35,000 nucleotides of DNA, taken from an uncultured Tolumonas sp. GTDB taxonomy: Bacteria; Pseudomonadota; Gammaproteobacteria; Enterobacterales; Aeromonadaceae. The notes under the pieces were generated by a model. The model ran no database searches, was not told the origin of the DNA, and worked only from the letters and a program-made list of their open reading frames with translations. This document shows, piece by piece, positions 8,827-17,014 of this stretch. The stretch spans positions 2,842,501-2,877,500 of the forward strand of contig NZ_OY782757.1 of assembly GCF_963678185.1 (NCBI RefSeq), in the 5' to 3' direction. Each line of letters opens with the position of its first letter. The first letter of the stretch is position 1. The position numbers and the translations under genes were made by a program.

Positions 8827-9771
8827 TTAGCTATGTGATGGGGCTATTTGCGCACAAGGTTCGGCGTCTTGTTCCAACTGCAATAACAGCTGTTCAGCGG
8901 CAAGGCGACCGGCTTGTTTATAGCCGGGATCGACCGATTGTACCTGTGGAAACAGGAAATGCAGCAGCGGATTATTACCCACCCCGGTGAGTTTCACATC
9001 GTGACGTTGTTGTTCTTGCAGATACTTCGCGGCACCCAGCGCCAGTGTGTCAGTGGCACAAACCACCGCATCGGTCATGGGCGTTAGCAGTTTAGCGGTC
9101 AGGTCATAGCCGCTTTGTACATCTAAACTACCGGTTAAGTAACGGCAAGGCAGTTGTTGTTGGGCACAAAATTGCTGGTAGGCTTGCAAACGCAAAGCAC
9201 CGGTGGTGGCATCGCTGGGGTCAACACCGATAAAGTCGATGTGGCGGCTGCCATCGGCATACAGCTGTTGCAAGATCCGCTCGATTGCCCCTTGATCGTC
9301 ATAACAAACAGAGGCCATTTTCGGCCAATCGCGCGCCATGAGAACCAACTTGTTTTGCCATGGGCGCAGTTGTTCCAGATCCAATGCACTGAACGCAAAT
9401 AAGATCACACCATCGACGCCGCGGCGGGCTAAGAGTGCCAGATGTTCATCGACTTTCTGCGGATCGAATTCACTTTCCATCAGCATGGCATCATAACCAC
9501 GCGCATAGAGGATTTCGAGCATGCCACGCACGGCACGATTTTCAGAGGCTGAGTCGAGGCGTGACACAATAATACCAACCAACCGAGCACTGTTGGTGCG
9601 CATGGCGCGAGCCGATTTACTGGGTTCGAAACCATGTTCCCGGATCACGGCTTCCACCCGATCGCGGGTTTGTGGATTAACGTTCGGGTCTTGGTTTAGC
9701 ACCCGTGACACGGTGGATTTACCCACGCCACTCAGTTTGGCGATATCAAGAATAGTAAGGCGTTTAGTCAT
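8827..9771 (-). CDS. treR: LacI-family trehalose operon repressor
   Basis: TreR represses treBC and in E. coli is released by trehalose 6-phosphate. The 314-residue protein has the LacI helix-turn-helix at the very start (TILDIAKLSGVGKSTVSRVL), then a periplasmic-binding-like sensor domain with CYDDQGAIERIL, SDATTGALR and CATDTLALGAAKYLQEQ. These blocks match E. coli TreR closely over the full 315-residue family length. I chose the ATG at 9771 because it starts 5 residues before the helix-turn-helix, as in E. coli. The longer frame from a TTG at 9828 adds a basic tail with no family counterpart. No clear Shine-Dalgarno precedes the ATG, so translation may be weak. It lies upstream of and parallel to treB. 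Confidence 0.93.
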   Translation of the reverse strand: MTKRLTILDIAKLSGVGKSTVSRVLNQDPNVNPQTRDRVEAVIREHGFEPSKSARAMRTNSARLVGIIVSRLDSASENRAVRGMLEILYARGYDAMLMESEFDPQKVDEHLALLARRGVDGVILFAFSALDLEQLRPWQNKLVLMARDWPKMASVCYDDQGAIERILQQLYADGSRHIDFIGVDPSDATTGALRLQAYQQFCAQQQLPCRYLTGSLDVQSGYDLTAKLLTPMTDAVVCATDTLALGAAKYLQEQQRHDVKLTGVGNNPLLHFLFPQVQSVDPGYKQAGRLAAEQLLLQLEQDAEPCAQIAPSHS

Positions 9772-9897
9772 AACAGGCCGAGAAAACTCACTTTGCCGTA
9801 TTGTTCGGATTTTTCCCCGCTTAGGCAAGCAAGCAAATCCAGAATTGCCCGATTCAGGTGGTTCTCAGCAAATTAGCCGCAGAAATGGGAATCCGGT

Positions 9898-9926
9898 TTG
9901 TGATCCTCTCAGCAGTTATTTATGCT
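9898..9926 (+). promoter_or_regulatory. candidate promoter for the DUF386/GST operon
   Basis: TTGTGA (9898-9903), a 17-bp spacer and TATGCT (9921-9926) match the sigma-70 hexamers at 4 of 6 positions each. It lies 60 bp before the chosen start of the first gene. Confidence 0.35.
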
Positions 9927-9986
9927 GGTGGCAGTAATCGCTAACCATTCGGCCACCTTGTGCCGGAATTTGAGGATGAGCTTATT

Positions 9987-10493
9987 ATGTTTATTGGTAA
10001 TTTACAGCAATTGGATGACTGTCTGTTGCATCCGCTGATTGCGACAGTATTACGTGATTTTGTGGCGACGAATGCCGATGTACTGGCACTGCCGAAAGGC
10101 AAAACCGATCTGACGGTGCCGGCGCAGTTTGCCCCCGCAGAATTGCCGAAAGATCCGCTGTTTATGATCGTATCGATGGATACCTCGCAACTGGTGATCG
10201 AACGTCGCGCTGAGTTCCATGATACTTACCTCGACATTCAGTTGTTATTGTCGGGTGAAGAGTGGATTGGCTGTGGACCACATGCGATTACGTTGGATCG
10301 CAGTGATAATCCGCATCCTGATCTTTATTTTATGGATGAGCCAGCCACCAGCTATATTGGTTTGCAGCCAGGCGATTTTGTGGTGATTGCGCCGGGTGAG
10401 CTACATACTCCGTTATGCACCCTGACTGAACCGGGTGAGCTGCGTAAGATCGTGTTTAAGGTTCATAAAGCGTTGTTATCCCCATCGGTGTGA
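9987..10493 (+). CDS. YhcH/YjgK/YiaL family protein (DUF386)
   Basis: This is a 168-residue cupin-like protein of the DUF386 family, which is usually found with sugar or sialic-acid catabolism and whose exact reactions remain poorly defined. The fold's metal-site residues are visible: E76-x-H78 and D83 in EFHDTYLDIQLLL, and H140 in PGELHTP. The segments GEEWIGCG and LRKIVFKV fit the family pattern seen in E. coli YhcH. The start is ATG at 9987 (MFIGNL, a typical opening) with TGAGGATGAG upstream. A GTG nine codons earlier has no ribosome-binding site. The gene lies 15 bp before a glutathione S-transferase gene on the same strand, so the two form an operon. There is no sialic-acid gene nearby, so the substrate cannot be named. 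Confidence 0.85.
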   Translation: MFIGNLQQLDDCLLHPLIATVLRDFVATNADVLALPKGKTDLTVPAQFAPAELPKDPLFMIVSMDTSQLVIERRAEFHDTYLDIQLLLSGEEWIGCGPHAITLDRSDNPHPDLYFMDEPATSYIGLQPGDFVVIAPGELHTPLCTLTEPGELRKIVFKVHKALLSPSV

Positions 10494-10508
10494 CCTTGAG
10501 GAGGCAGT

Positions 10509-11171
10509 ATGCCTGCGTTTCAACTGATTATTGGCAATAAAAATTATTCATCCTGGTCGCTGCGGCCGTGGTTATTGTTGCGTAAATTAAGCGTTAGCTT
10601 CGAAGAAACTCAGGTCTTACTGCAAACGGAAGACTTTAAACAGCAAGTCATGCGTTTTTCCCCGGTCGGCAAAGTGCCGGTGTTATTGGATGGCGATCTG
10701 GCGATCTGGGATTCGCTGGCGATTGCCGAATATCTGGCCGAGCAATTTCCACAGGCATGGCCGCGTGATCCGGCAGCACGAGCGTTTGCCCGCTCGATCA
10801 GTGCGGAAATGCACTCGGGTTTTATGGGCCTGCGTAGTCAGATGCCGATGAATTGCCGTGCGACCGGTCGTGAAATCGTTGGTGATGACGCGCTCGCGCG
10901 CGATATCGAGCGCATTCAGGCGATCTGGACGGAATGCCGCTTGCGCTATGGTGGGTCCGGGCCGTGGTTATTTGGTGAATTCACCATTGCCGATGCGATG
11001 TTTGCGCCAGTGGTGTTCCGTTTTAATACCTATGGCGTCGATTGTCAGGGTTTTGCGGCTGAGTATATGCAAACGGTGTTACATGATGCCGATGTGCAGG
11101 CTTGGTTACATGCCGCCCAGCAGGAACAAGCCACCATCATGAGTTATGAGATTGGGCTGACGGCGCAGTAA
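10509..11171 (+). CDS. glutathione S-transferase family protein
   Basis: This 220-residue cytosolic protein has a thioredoxin-like N-terminal domain and an all-helical C-terminal domain. NYSSWSLRPWL near residues 12-22 offers the likely catalytic serine. GKVPVLLDG contains the cis-proline that positions glutathione, and D68-S69 in IWDSLAIAEYL binds its glutamyl part. FGEFTIADAMFAPVV is the conserved helix-capping region of the C-terminal domain. It belongs to a common proteobacterial GST group of unknown physiological substrate. The ATG follows a strong GAGGAGG. It is the second gene of an operon with the DUF386 gene, and a bidirectional terminator follows. Confidence 0.88.
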   Translation: MPAFQLIIGNKNYSSWSLRPWLLLRKLSVSFEETQVLLQTEDFKQQVMRFSPVGKVPVLLDGDLAIWDSLAIAEYLAEQFPQAWPRDPAARAFARSISAEMHSGFMGLRSQMPMNCRATGREIVGDDALARDIERIQAIWTECRLRYGGSGPWLFGEFTIADAMFAPVVFRFNTYGVDCQGFAAEYMQTVLHDADVQAWLHAAQQEQATIMSYEIGLTAQ

Positions 11172-11188
11172 CGGATTGTCTTGGATAA

Positions 11189-11216
11189 AAAAAGCGCCTT
11201 GCGGCGCTTTTTGTTT
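11189..11216. terminator. bidirectional terminator between the GST gene and metY
   Basis: The stem AAAAAGCGCC (11189-11198) with GGCGCTTTTT (11203-11212) has a TTGC loop. T runs follow on the plus strand (TTTTTGTTTTT) and, by symmetry of the A-rich left arm, on the minus strand, so it serves both convergent genes. Confidence 0.9.
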
Positions 11217-11226
11217 TTGGCGGGAA

Positions 11227-12495
11227 TTACGCCTGCAAGGCTTGATTCAGATCGTCCAGAATGTCTTCAATCGCTTCAATGCCAACCGACAGACGGATCA
11301 TTTCTGGTTTCACACCGGCTTTGGCTTGTTCTTCCTCGGTCATCTGACGATGCGTGGTGGAAGCGGGGTGACACGCCAGTGATTTAGCATCACCGATATT
11401 CACCAGACGTTTGAAGATTTTCAGCGCGTCGTAGAAACGCACACCGGCTTCATAACCCTCTTTCAGGCCAAAAGAGAGGATCGCAGATGGGGTGCCGTTC
11501 ATGTATTTCTGCGCCAGCGCATGATGCGGATGATCCGGTAAACCGGCGTAACTCACCCACGCCACTTTGTCATGGCTCTGCAGATATTCCGCCACTTTAC
11601 GGGCATTCTCGACGTGGCGTTCCATGCGCAGTGACAGCGTTTCTAAGCCTTGCAGCAGCAGGAAGGCATTCATCGGGGATAGTGTTGAACCGGTGTTGCG
11701 TAATGGTACGGTACGCGCACGGGCAATAAAGGCCGCCGGGCCGAAGGCTTCGTTATACACCACGCCGTGGTAAGCGGCTTCGGGCTGGCTGAATTGCGGG
11801 AAACGTTCCGCATGCTCAGCCCATGGGAATTTGCCGGAATCGACGATCACGCCACCCAGCGAGTTACCGTGGCCACCGACATATTTAGTGATGGAGTGCA
11901 CGACAATGTCGGCACCGAACTGGATTGGTTTACACAATACCGGTGAAGCGACGGTATTATCGACCACCAGTGGTACGCCTTGCGCGTGTGCAACGCGGGC
12001 TAAGCCTTCCAGATCGACAATGTTACCGGCTGGGTTACCGATACTTTCGCAATACACCGCTTTAGTCTTGTCATCGATTAGCTCAGCAATGGCTTCTGGC
12101 GAATCATCACGCGCGAAACGCACTTCCACGCCGAAACTTGGCAGCATGTGCGCGAACAGCGTGTAGGTGCCACCATACAACTGTGGTGTGGAGACGATGT
12201 TATCGCCAGCGCGAGTCAGAGTTTGCAGCGCATAATTGATAGCGGCACTACCGGCGGATGTCACTAAGCCCGCGATGCCGCCTTCTAACGCCGCCAGACG
12301 TTTTTCCAAAATATCGTTGGTCGGGTTCATGATGCGGGTGTAGATGTTGCCCGGTACTTCTAAGTTAAACAGATCCGCGCCATGTTGCGCGTTATCGAAT
12401 TCGTAAGCGACGGTTTGATAAATCGGTACCGCGACTGCTTTGGTGGTGGGGTCATTCTGGAAACCATGGTGCAGCGCCAGTGTTGCGTCTTTCAT
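11227..12495 (-). CDS. metY: O-acetylhomoserine sulfhydrylase (aminocarboxypropyltransferase)
   Basis: This PLP enzyme makes homocysteine from O-acetylhomoserine and sulfide, the direct sulfhydrylation route to methionine. The 422-residue protein belongs to the Cys/Met-metabolism PLP family: the PLP lysine is K204 in SITKYVGGHGN, D179 in VVDNT pairs with the PLP ring nitrogen, and TRIMNPTND lies near residue 53. The length of about 420-430 and the C-terminal block SVGIEAIEDILDDL fit OAH sulfhydrylase rather than MetB or MetC (about 385-395). The start is ATG at 12495 with AAGGA about 9 nt upstream. A TTG seven codons earlier is not supported. It is a single gene ending at a terminator shared with the GST gene. 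No MetJ box was recognised. O-succinylhomoserine specificity cannot be excluded by reading. Confidence 0.9.
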   Translation of the reverse strand: MKDATLALHHGFQNDPTTKAVAVPIYQTVAYEFDNAQHGADLFNLEVPGNIYTRIMNPTNDILEKRLAALEGGIAGLVTSAGSAAINYALQTLTRAGDNIVSTPQLYGGTYTLFAHMLPSFGVEVRFARDDSPEAIAELIDDKTKAVYCESIGNPAGNIVDLEGLARVAHAQGVPLVVDNTVASPVLCKPIQFGADIVVHSITKYVGGHGNSLGGVIVDSGKFPWAEHAERFPQFSQPEAAYHGVVYNEAFGPAAFIARARTVPLRNTGSTLSPMNAFLLLQGLETLSLRMERHVENARKVAEYLQSHDKVAWVSYAGLPDHPHHALAQKYMNGTPSAILSFGLKEGYEAGVRFYDALKIFKRLVNIGDAKSLACHPASTTHRQMTEEEQAKAGVKPEMIRLSVGIEAIEDILDDLNQALQA

Positions 12496-12604
12496 GAGAG
12501 ATCGTCCTTGTCGCAAGAGAATGAAATGGCGTTCAATCTAACTGCTGCGATTCGGCGCTGTAAAGTTATCAATGTGGGATATGTTATGCCGACGGCAAAT
12601 ATAT

Positions 12605-12647
12605 AAACTACCGGAAGTCGCGCTGATCGCGCCATTTCCGGTAGTTT
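12605..12647 (-). terminator. terminator after acuI
   Basis: A 12-bp stem, AAACTACCGGAA (12605-12616) with TTCCGGTAGTTT (12636-12647), encloses a smaller CGCG/CGCG hairpin. On the minus strand it follows the acuI stop by about 16 nt and ends in ATATATTT. It probably closes the transcript of the ABC-mdtD-acuI operon before metY. Confidence 0.75.
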
Positions 12648-12663
12648 GTGCTGAGCGAGAAAC

Positions 12664-13641
12664 TTAGATTTTAATGACTACCCGACCGGTGATCTGACCA
12701 TCCATGATTTTAGCTGCCGCTTCTGGCGCTTCTTCCAAAATGATCTCCTCACAGGCGTGATCGTAGAAACTGGCCGGTAATAGTTGAGCCAGCTGTTGCC
12801 AGGCTTGCTGGCGGCGTTCCAACGGGCACATCACCGAATCAACACCTTGCAGTCGCACGTTGCGTAAAATAAACGGCATTACGGTCGCTGGCAGATCGAA
12901 ACCACCCGCCAGACCACAGGCTGCCACGGCACCACCGTAATTCATCTGCGATAAGATTTTAGCCAGCACTGAGCTGCCGACGGTATCAACAGCGCCTGCC
13001 CAAACTTGTTTGTCCAGCGCACGAATCGGGGTCAGTAATTCATCGCGGGTGATCACCTGTTTTGCGCCCAGTTGCAGTAATAACTCTCGATTGGCTTCGC
13101 GCCCAGTAGCGGCGATCACGCTGTAACCTTTCGCGGCCAGTAAACTGACGGCCACACTGCCTACACCACCGCTGGCACCGGTGACTAAAATGTCACCTTG
13201 TTCCGGCGTAATTCCGGCCTCTTCCAACGCCATGACACATAACATTGCGGTCAGCCCCGCGGTACCAATTTGCATCGCTTGCAGTGCCGTTAAACCGCTC
13301 GTTAATGGCACCAGCCAGTCAGCACTGACACGCGCTTTTTCGGCCATACCGCCCCAGTGGCCTTCACCGACACCCCAACCGGTCAGCACAACGTCGTCAC
13401 CGGCTTTGTAGCGAGCATTGGTTGATTCCAGCACCTGACCGGCGAAATCAATGCCTGGCACCATCGGCCATTGGCGTACGATTTTGCCTTTGCCGGTAAT
13501 AGCGAGACCGTCTTTGTAGTTCAGCGAGGAGTATTTAACTGCCACAGTCACATCACCGGCGGGGAGCTGGCTGTCATCCAACTGTTCAATCGAGGCAATG
13601 GTTTGTTTGTCTTGTTGTTGCAACAGTAAGGCTTTAAACAT
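12664..13641 (-). CDS. acuI: acrylyl-CoA reductase (NADPH), AcuI/YhdH family
   Basis: AcuI reduces acrylyl-CoA to propionyl-CoA with NADPH. It detoxifies acrylate made, for example, from dimethylsulfoniopropionate. The 325-residue protein is a zinc-free medium-chain dehydrogenase: a GroES-like start (LNYKDGLAITGKGKIVRQ), the Rossmann motif GASGGVGSVAV, and the subfamily blocks VWAGAVDTVG, MNYGGAVAACGLAGG and RNVRLQGVDSVM. These match E. coli YhdH/AcuI almost residue for residue. The start ATG has AGGAG about 7 nt upstream. It follows the mdtD-like gene by 2 bp, so they are cotranscribed. A terminator follows. Confidence 0.93.
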   Translation of the reverse strand: MFKALLLQQQDKQTIASIEQLDDSQLPAGDVTVAVKYSSLNYKDGLAITGKGKIVRQWPMVPGIDFAGQVLESTNARYKAGDDVVLTGWGVGEGHWGGMAEKARVSADWLVPLTSGLTALQAMQIGTAGLTAMLCVMALEEAGITPEQGDILVTGASGGVGSVAVSLLAAKGYSVIAATGREANRELLLQLGAKQVITRDELLTPIRALDKQVWAGAVDTVGSSVLAKILSQMNYGGAVAACGLAGGFDLPATVMPFILRNVRLQGVDSVMCPLERRQQAWQQLAQLLPASFYDHACEEIILEEAPEAAAKIMDGQITGRVVIKI

Positions 13642-13643
13642 AT

Positions 13644-15107
13644 TTATCTCCTGATAACCGGCTCTTCTTCACGGGAAGTCAGCTCGGGATTATTTTGGGG
13701 TATGAGCTTCTGCGGTATGTGCCGAAAAATCAGTGTGGCCAGCATACTGAGACAACCGACGGTGATGTAAGTGGCATGAAAGGCGCTGACAATTTCTTGT
13801 TGTTGCTGGCTGGTGGCCTGCAAATTGTGTAAGGAAACGCTGGCACCATAAAACCATGAAAATAGGGTGGCAGAGATAGCAACCCCCAAACTCATCGACA
13901 GCTGCATAACCACTGATAGCAAACTGTTGCCACTGCTGGCTTCATCCCGTTCGAGTTTGCCCAATGTCAGCGTATTCATCGCGGTAAATTGCAGCGAATT
14001 GAACACGCCGAGCAAGGTCAGATAAAACAGTAAGAGTGCATACGGGGTGGCGTGGTTGACGGTGGCAAATCCGGTGATCAACGCACCAAGCAACAGCGTA
14101 TTCGTCATCAGCACAGGCCGGTAACCAAAGCGCAGCACTACCCGGTTGGCCAACAGCTTGGTACTCATGGCACCCAATGCAATCGGCATCATGGTTAATC
14201 CGGCATGGGTTGGGCTAAAACCGAGCGCGACTTGTAAAAAAAGCGGGGTCAGAAAGGGCAACGCGCCACTGCCTAAGCGGGCAATCAGATTACCAATAAT
14301 GCCGATGCGGAAACTGGGGTTTTTAAATAATGTGCGACTGAACAGGGCATGAGGGTGGCGTTGGCTGTGCCAGAAATAGGCATACAGGGCAAACAGACCG
14401 GGCAGTGCCAGCGCCAAAAAAGCTACCAAACTGGCGCCAGCCTCACCTAAACGTTGGATCGCAATCGACAGCAATACAATCCCGCTGCTAAAACAGAGAT
14501 AACCTTTCCAATCGAAAGGGGCGGTAATTTCTCGGATATTGGGCATGAAGAAAAACGCCAGAATACAGCCCACCAATCCAATTGGCAGGTTGATTAAAAA
14601 TATCCACGGCCATGAGGTGTGTTGCACCAGCAAACCGCCCAGTAGCGGGCCAATCAGTGGGCCGATCAAACCTGGGATCACCACCATCGACATGGCACGC
14701 AGAAATTCCTCTTTGGGGAACACACGCAAGATTGCCAACCGACCAACTGGCACCAATAACGCACCACCGACCCCTTGGATGATCCGGGCGATGACCAGTT
14801 GTGTTAACGAGGTCGATTCGGCACAAAATAGTGAACCGGCGGAGAACAACACAATCGAGAAGAGAAAGACATGTCGGGTGCCGAAACGATCGGCCAGCCA
14901 GCCGGAAGCGGGGATCAGCATCGCCACGGTTAGCATATAACTGATAATCGCCGCCTGCATCTGCAGTGGACTAACTTGAAAATCGGTAGCGATGGTGGGC
15001 AGTGCGGTATTCAGAATAGTGCCGTCGAGTGCTTGCATAAAGAACCCGACGGCAGCGAGCCAGGGGAGGATGCGTTTTTCTTGGGCTGTGACCTGATACT
15101 TCGTCAA
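13644..15107 (-). CDS. mdtD: MFS multidrug exporter, DHA2 family, MdtD-like
   Basis: This 487-residue integral membrane protein has about 14 hydrophobic segments, as in the proton-driven DHA2 exporters. N-terminal signatures are FFMQALDGTILNTALP in helix 1, PASGWLADRFGTRHVF after helix 2 (motif A) and ARIIQGVGGALLVPVGRL in helix 4. NSLLSVVMQLSMSLGVAIS near the C-terminus matches E. coli MdtD. The start is TTG at 15107: AGAGGTG lies about 7 nt upstream and a later ATG would remove helix 1. It sits 25 bp after the ABC permease gene and 2 bp before acuI, so it is in the middle of one operon. The natural substrate is unknown. In this context it might export a metabolite of the imported compound. 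Confidence 0.85.
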   Translation of the reverse strand: MTKYQVTAQEKRILPWLAAVGFFMQALDGTILNTALPTIATDFQVSPLQMQAAIISYMLTVAMLIPASGWLADRFGTRHVFLFSIVLFSAGSLFCAESTSLTQLVIARIIQGVGGALLVPVGRLAILRVFPKEEFLRAMSMVVIPGLIGPLIGPLLGGLLVQHTSWPWIFLINLPIGLVGCILAFFFMPNIREITAPFDWKGYLCFSSGIVLLSIAIQRLGEAGASLVAFLALALPGLFALYAYFWHSQRHPHALFSRTLFKNPSFRIGIIGNLIARLGSGALPFLTPLFLQVALGFSPTHAGLTMMPIALGAMSTKLLANRVVLRFGYRPVLMTNTLLLGALITGFATVNHATPYALLLFYLTLLGVFNSLQFTAMNTLTLGKLERDEASSGNSLLSVVMQLSMSLGVAISATLFSWFYGASVSLHNLQATSQQQQEIVSAFHATYITVGCLSMLATLIFRHIPQKLIPQNNPELTSREEEPVIRR

Positions 15108-15132
15108 AACGCACCTCTGAGTGGTTTACTGA

Positions 15133-15921
15133 TTAACGTGTTTTGCCACCGTGGAAGATTTTTTCCAAACGAGATTGCAGCAATTCCAGAATAAACGACA
15201 GGATCCAGTAAATTACCGCGGCGGTGATCAACATCTCCATATAGCGGTACGCGGAACGCCCGTAACTTTGCGCCAGAAACATGATTTCCCACAATCCCAT
15301 CACTGAAACCAGTGACGAATCTTTCAGCATCGCAATGAACATCGCCATGCTCGGTGGAATGGCCACTTTCATCGATTGCGGCAGGATCACTTTCCAGAAA
15401 ATTTGGTATTTCTTCAGACCCAGCGCCATGGCGGCTTCCCATTGGCCTTTATCGATCACCACAATAGCCGAGCGGAAAATTTCGCTTAAGTAAGCGCCAT
15501 AACACAGTGCCAGCGCAATAATGCCGGACGGGATTGCGGTGGGTACTGGCCCGATCTGCGGTAACCCTTGATAAATCAGCAATACCTGCAACAGCAGCGG
15601 CGTGCCGCGGAAAAAGGAGGTATAAAAGGTCGAGATGCCATACGCCAGCGGGTTCAGACTTAAGCGGCCTAATGCGGCCAGTAAACCTAAGATCACCGAG
15701 GCAAACATCGCCAGCACACAGACATAAATCGTCAGTGGTACACCCTGAATAAAGCCATCAGGAGAGAGGTGCAAGCCGGTCAGGAAAGGCAGTTTTTCCC
15801 AGACATAGGCCATGTCCAGATCGAATTTGGCGATAAACCATACGAAGCCGATCATCAGCGCCAGCCAGACCAGCAGGACTTGCCACTTAAATTTGCTGGT
15901 CATGATGGTGTTGCGGTTCAA
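15133..15921 (-). CDS. amino-acid ABC transporter permease (HisM/GlnP type)
   Basis: This 262-residue inner-membrane permease of the polar amino-acid uptake class has about five hydrophobic segments. The His/Glu/Gln-type signature is TSFFRGTPLLLQVLLIY near residues 107-123. The ATPase-contact loop (EAA motif) is visible in GQWEAAMALGLKKYQIFWKV. The start is TTG at 15921 with AAGGA about 7 nt upstream. The ATG six codons later has no ribosome-binding site at usable distance. It follows two binding-protein genes. No second permease and no ATP-binding subunit are encoded in the window, so either the permease works as a homodimer with an ATPase from elsewhere or the system is incomplete. Confidence 0.88.
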   Translation of the reverse strand: MNRNTIMTSKFKWQVLLVWLALMIGFVWFIAKFDLDMAYVWEKLPFLTGLHLSPDGFIQGVPLTIYVCVLAMFASVILGLLAALGRLSLNPLAYGISTFYTSFFRGTPLLLQVLLIYQGLPQIGPVPTAIPSGIIALALCYGAYLSEIFRSAIVVIDKGQWEAAMALGLKKYQIFWKVILPQSMKVAIPPSMAMFIAMLKDSSLVSVMGLWEIMFLAQSYGRSAYRYMEMLITAAVIYWILSFILELLQSRLEKIFHGGKTR

Positions 15922-15999
15922 TGAGAAATCCTTTCAGGTGGAATCAGAAAAACGCTAGTTTAGCGAAATGTGTCACAAAATGCAGTCTACTAAGCAGAA

Positions 16000-16023
16000 A
16001 CAAGGGCGAAAACTCGCCCTTGT
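16000..16023 (-). terminator. stem-loop between the first binding protein and the permease gene
   Basis: A 10-bp perfect stem, ACAAGGGCGA (16000-16009) with TCGCCCTTGT (16014-16023), has a 4-nt loop. On the minus strand the tail TTCTGC is short in T. It is best read as a leaky terminator or mRNA stabiliser that lets the upstream binding-protein message accumulate over permease, as is usual in ABC operons. Confidence 0.55.
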
Positions 16024-16047
16024 TGAACGTTTTACGACTTGATGCGC

Positions 16048-16878
16048 TTAACGGGAGATATCAGTACCGATCCATTTGATAGAGATCTGTTTCAGCGTGC
16101 CATCTTTACGCATGTCGTCGAAGATTTTCACGACGGTATCGTGCCATTCTTTGTCGCCTTTATCGGTGGCAACCCAGTTTGGATCTTCATATAACGCATC
16201 ACCCACCAGCTTAAATTTGCCCGGTGTCTTTTTGATACGTTCATTGGCGGTGACCAGATTAGACACCAGACCATCAATACGTTTACCCGCACCTAAAGAT
16301 AGGTCTTGATAGGCCAGATCTTCACTGCCGTAAGGGGCAACCTGCACGCTCTTGAATGGATATTGAATTGGTTTCGCACCAAAACCTTCCATTGCCAGGG
16401 TTTTGTTCAGGTAACGCTCATACGAGCCACCTTGCTGAGCAGCGATTTTTTTGCCTTCCATATCAGCCACTTTAGTCAATGCGTTGCCATTGACGGAAGT
16501 AACCAGCACGGCTGGTGAACTGTAATAATGGGTCACGAAATCCAGTGAACGCGCACGTTGTGCATCGGGGGTCATGGAACAGATACAGATATCCCAACGG
16601 CCACGCCAGTTACCAGAGGTGATCACTTCCCATGCTGGGGTTTCAATTTTGGCTTTCACACCCAGACGTTTTGCAAATTCTTTGGTCAGATCGACATCCA
16701 TACCGTCCATTTCATTTTTGGCATTCAAAAATGAATACGGTGGATAAGCTTGATCCATAACGCCGATCAGCTCGCCGTTCTTTTTGATACGATCCAATGT
16801 TTCACCTGCAATGGCAGAATGGCTAATTGCCATCGCGCCAGCCAGCAGCACTAAACGACGCAGAGTTTTGCTTTGCAT
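16048..16878 (-). CDS. ABC transporter periplasmic binding protein, family 3 (copy A)
   Basis: This periplasmic solute receptor (SBP_bac_3, amino-acid type) has 276 residues. A Sec signal peptide ends SHSAIA-GE, with cleavage at about residue 24. The mature part opens ETLDRIKKNGELIGVMD, the standard first strand of the family. Ligand-lobe segments are PPYSFLN, WRGRWDICICSMTPDAQRA and the hinge or second-lobe QQGGSYERYL. The ATG has GAGGGA about 6 nt upstream. It is about 70% identical by eye to the protein encoded immediately upstream, so the pair arose by tandem duplication. It is followed by the permease gene. Ligand unknown. The Cys-x-Cys (CIC) in the first lobe is shared by both copies. 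Confidence 0.9.
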   Translation of the reverse strand: MQSKTLRRLVLLAGAMAISHSAIAGETLDRIKKNGELIGVMDQAYPPYSFLNAKNEMDGMDVDLTKEFAKRLGVKAKIETPAWEVITSGNWRGRWDICICSMTPDAQRARSLDFVTHYYSSPAVLVTSVNGNALTKVADMEGKKIAAQQGGSYERYLNKTLAMEGFGAKPIQYPFKSVQVAPYGSEDLAYQDLSLGAGKRIDGLVSNLVTANERIKKTPGKFKLVGDALYEDPNWVATDKGDKEWHDTVVKIFDDMRKDGTLKQISIKWIGTDISR

Positions 16879-16973
16879 GATTGTTCCCTCAAAGTGACCA
16901 AACCCACATGATCGAAGATGGTCTGGCAGAAGGCAATAGTAAAATGGGGAAAAGAAGAATAAATACGCAGTGA

Positions 16974-17007
16974 ACTACAGACGCTCTATCAACAGAGCGT
17001 CTGTAGT
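16974..17007 (-). terminator. long perfect stem-loop between the two binding-protein genes
   Basis: A 14-bp perfect stem, ACTACAGACGCTCT (16974-16987) with AGAGCGTCTGTAGT (16994-17007), has a 6-nt loop. It starts 8 nt after the upstream gene's stop on the minus strand. There is no U tract, which favours a 3' exonuclease barrier (differential mRNA stability) over termination. Confidence 0.6.
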
Positions 17008-17014
17008 GAATAAC

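Noticed and set aside
9772-9828. Longer treR beginning at a TTG
   Set aside because: The 19 extra residues have no counterpart in TreR, whose helix-turn-helix starts near residue 5.
12522-12535. Possible MetR site (TGAA-N-TTCA) upstream of metY
   Set aside because: The spacer is 6 nt where the MetR consensus has 5, and there is no second site. Chance is likely.
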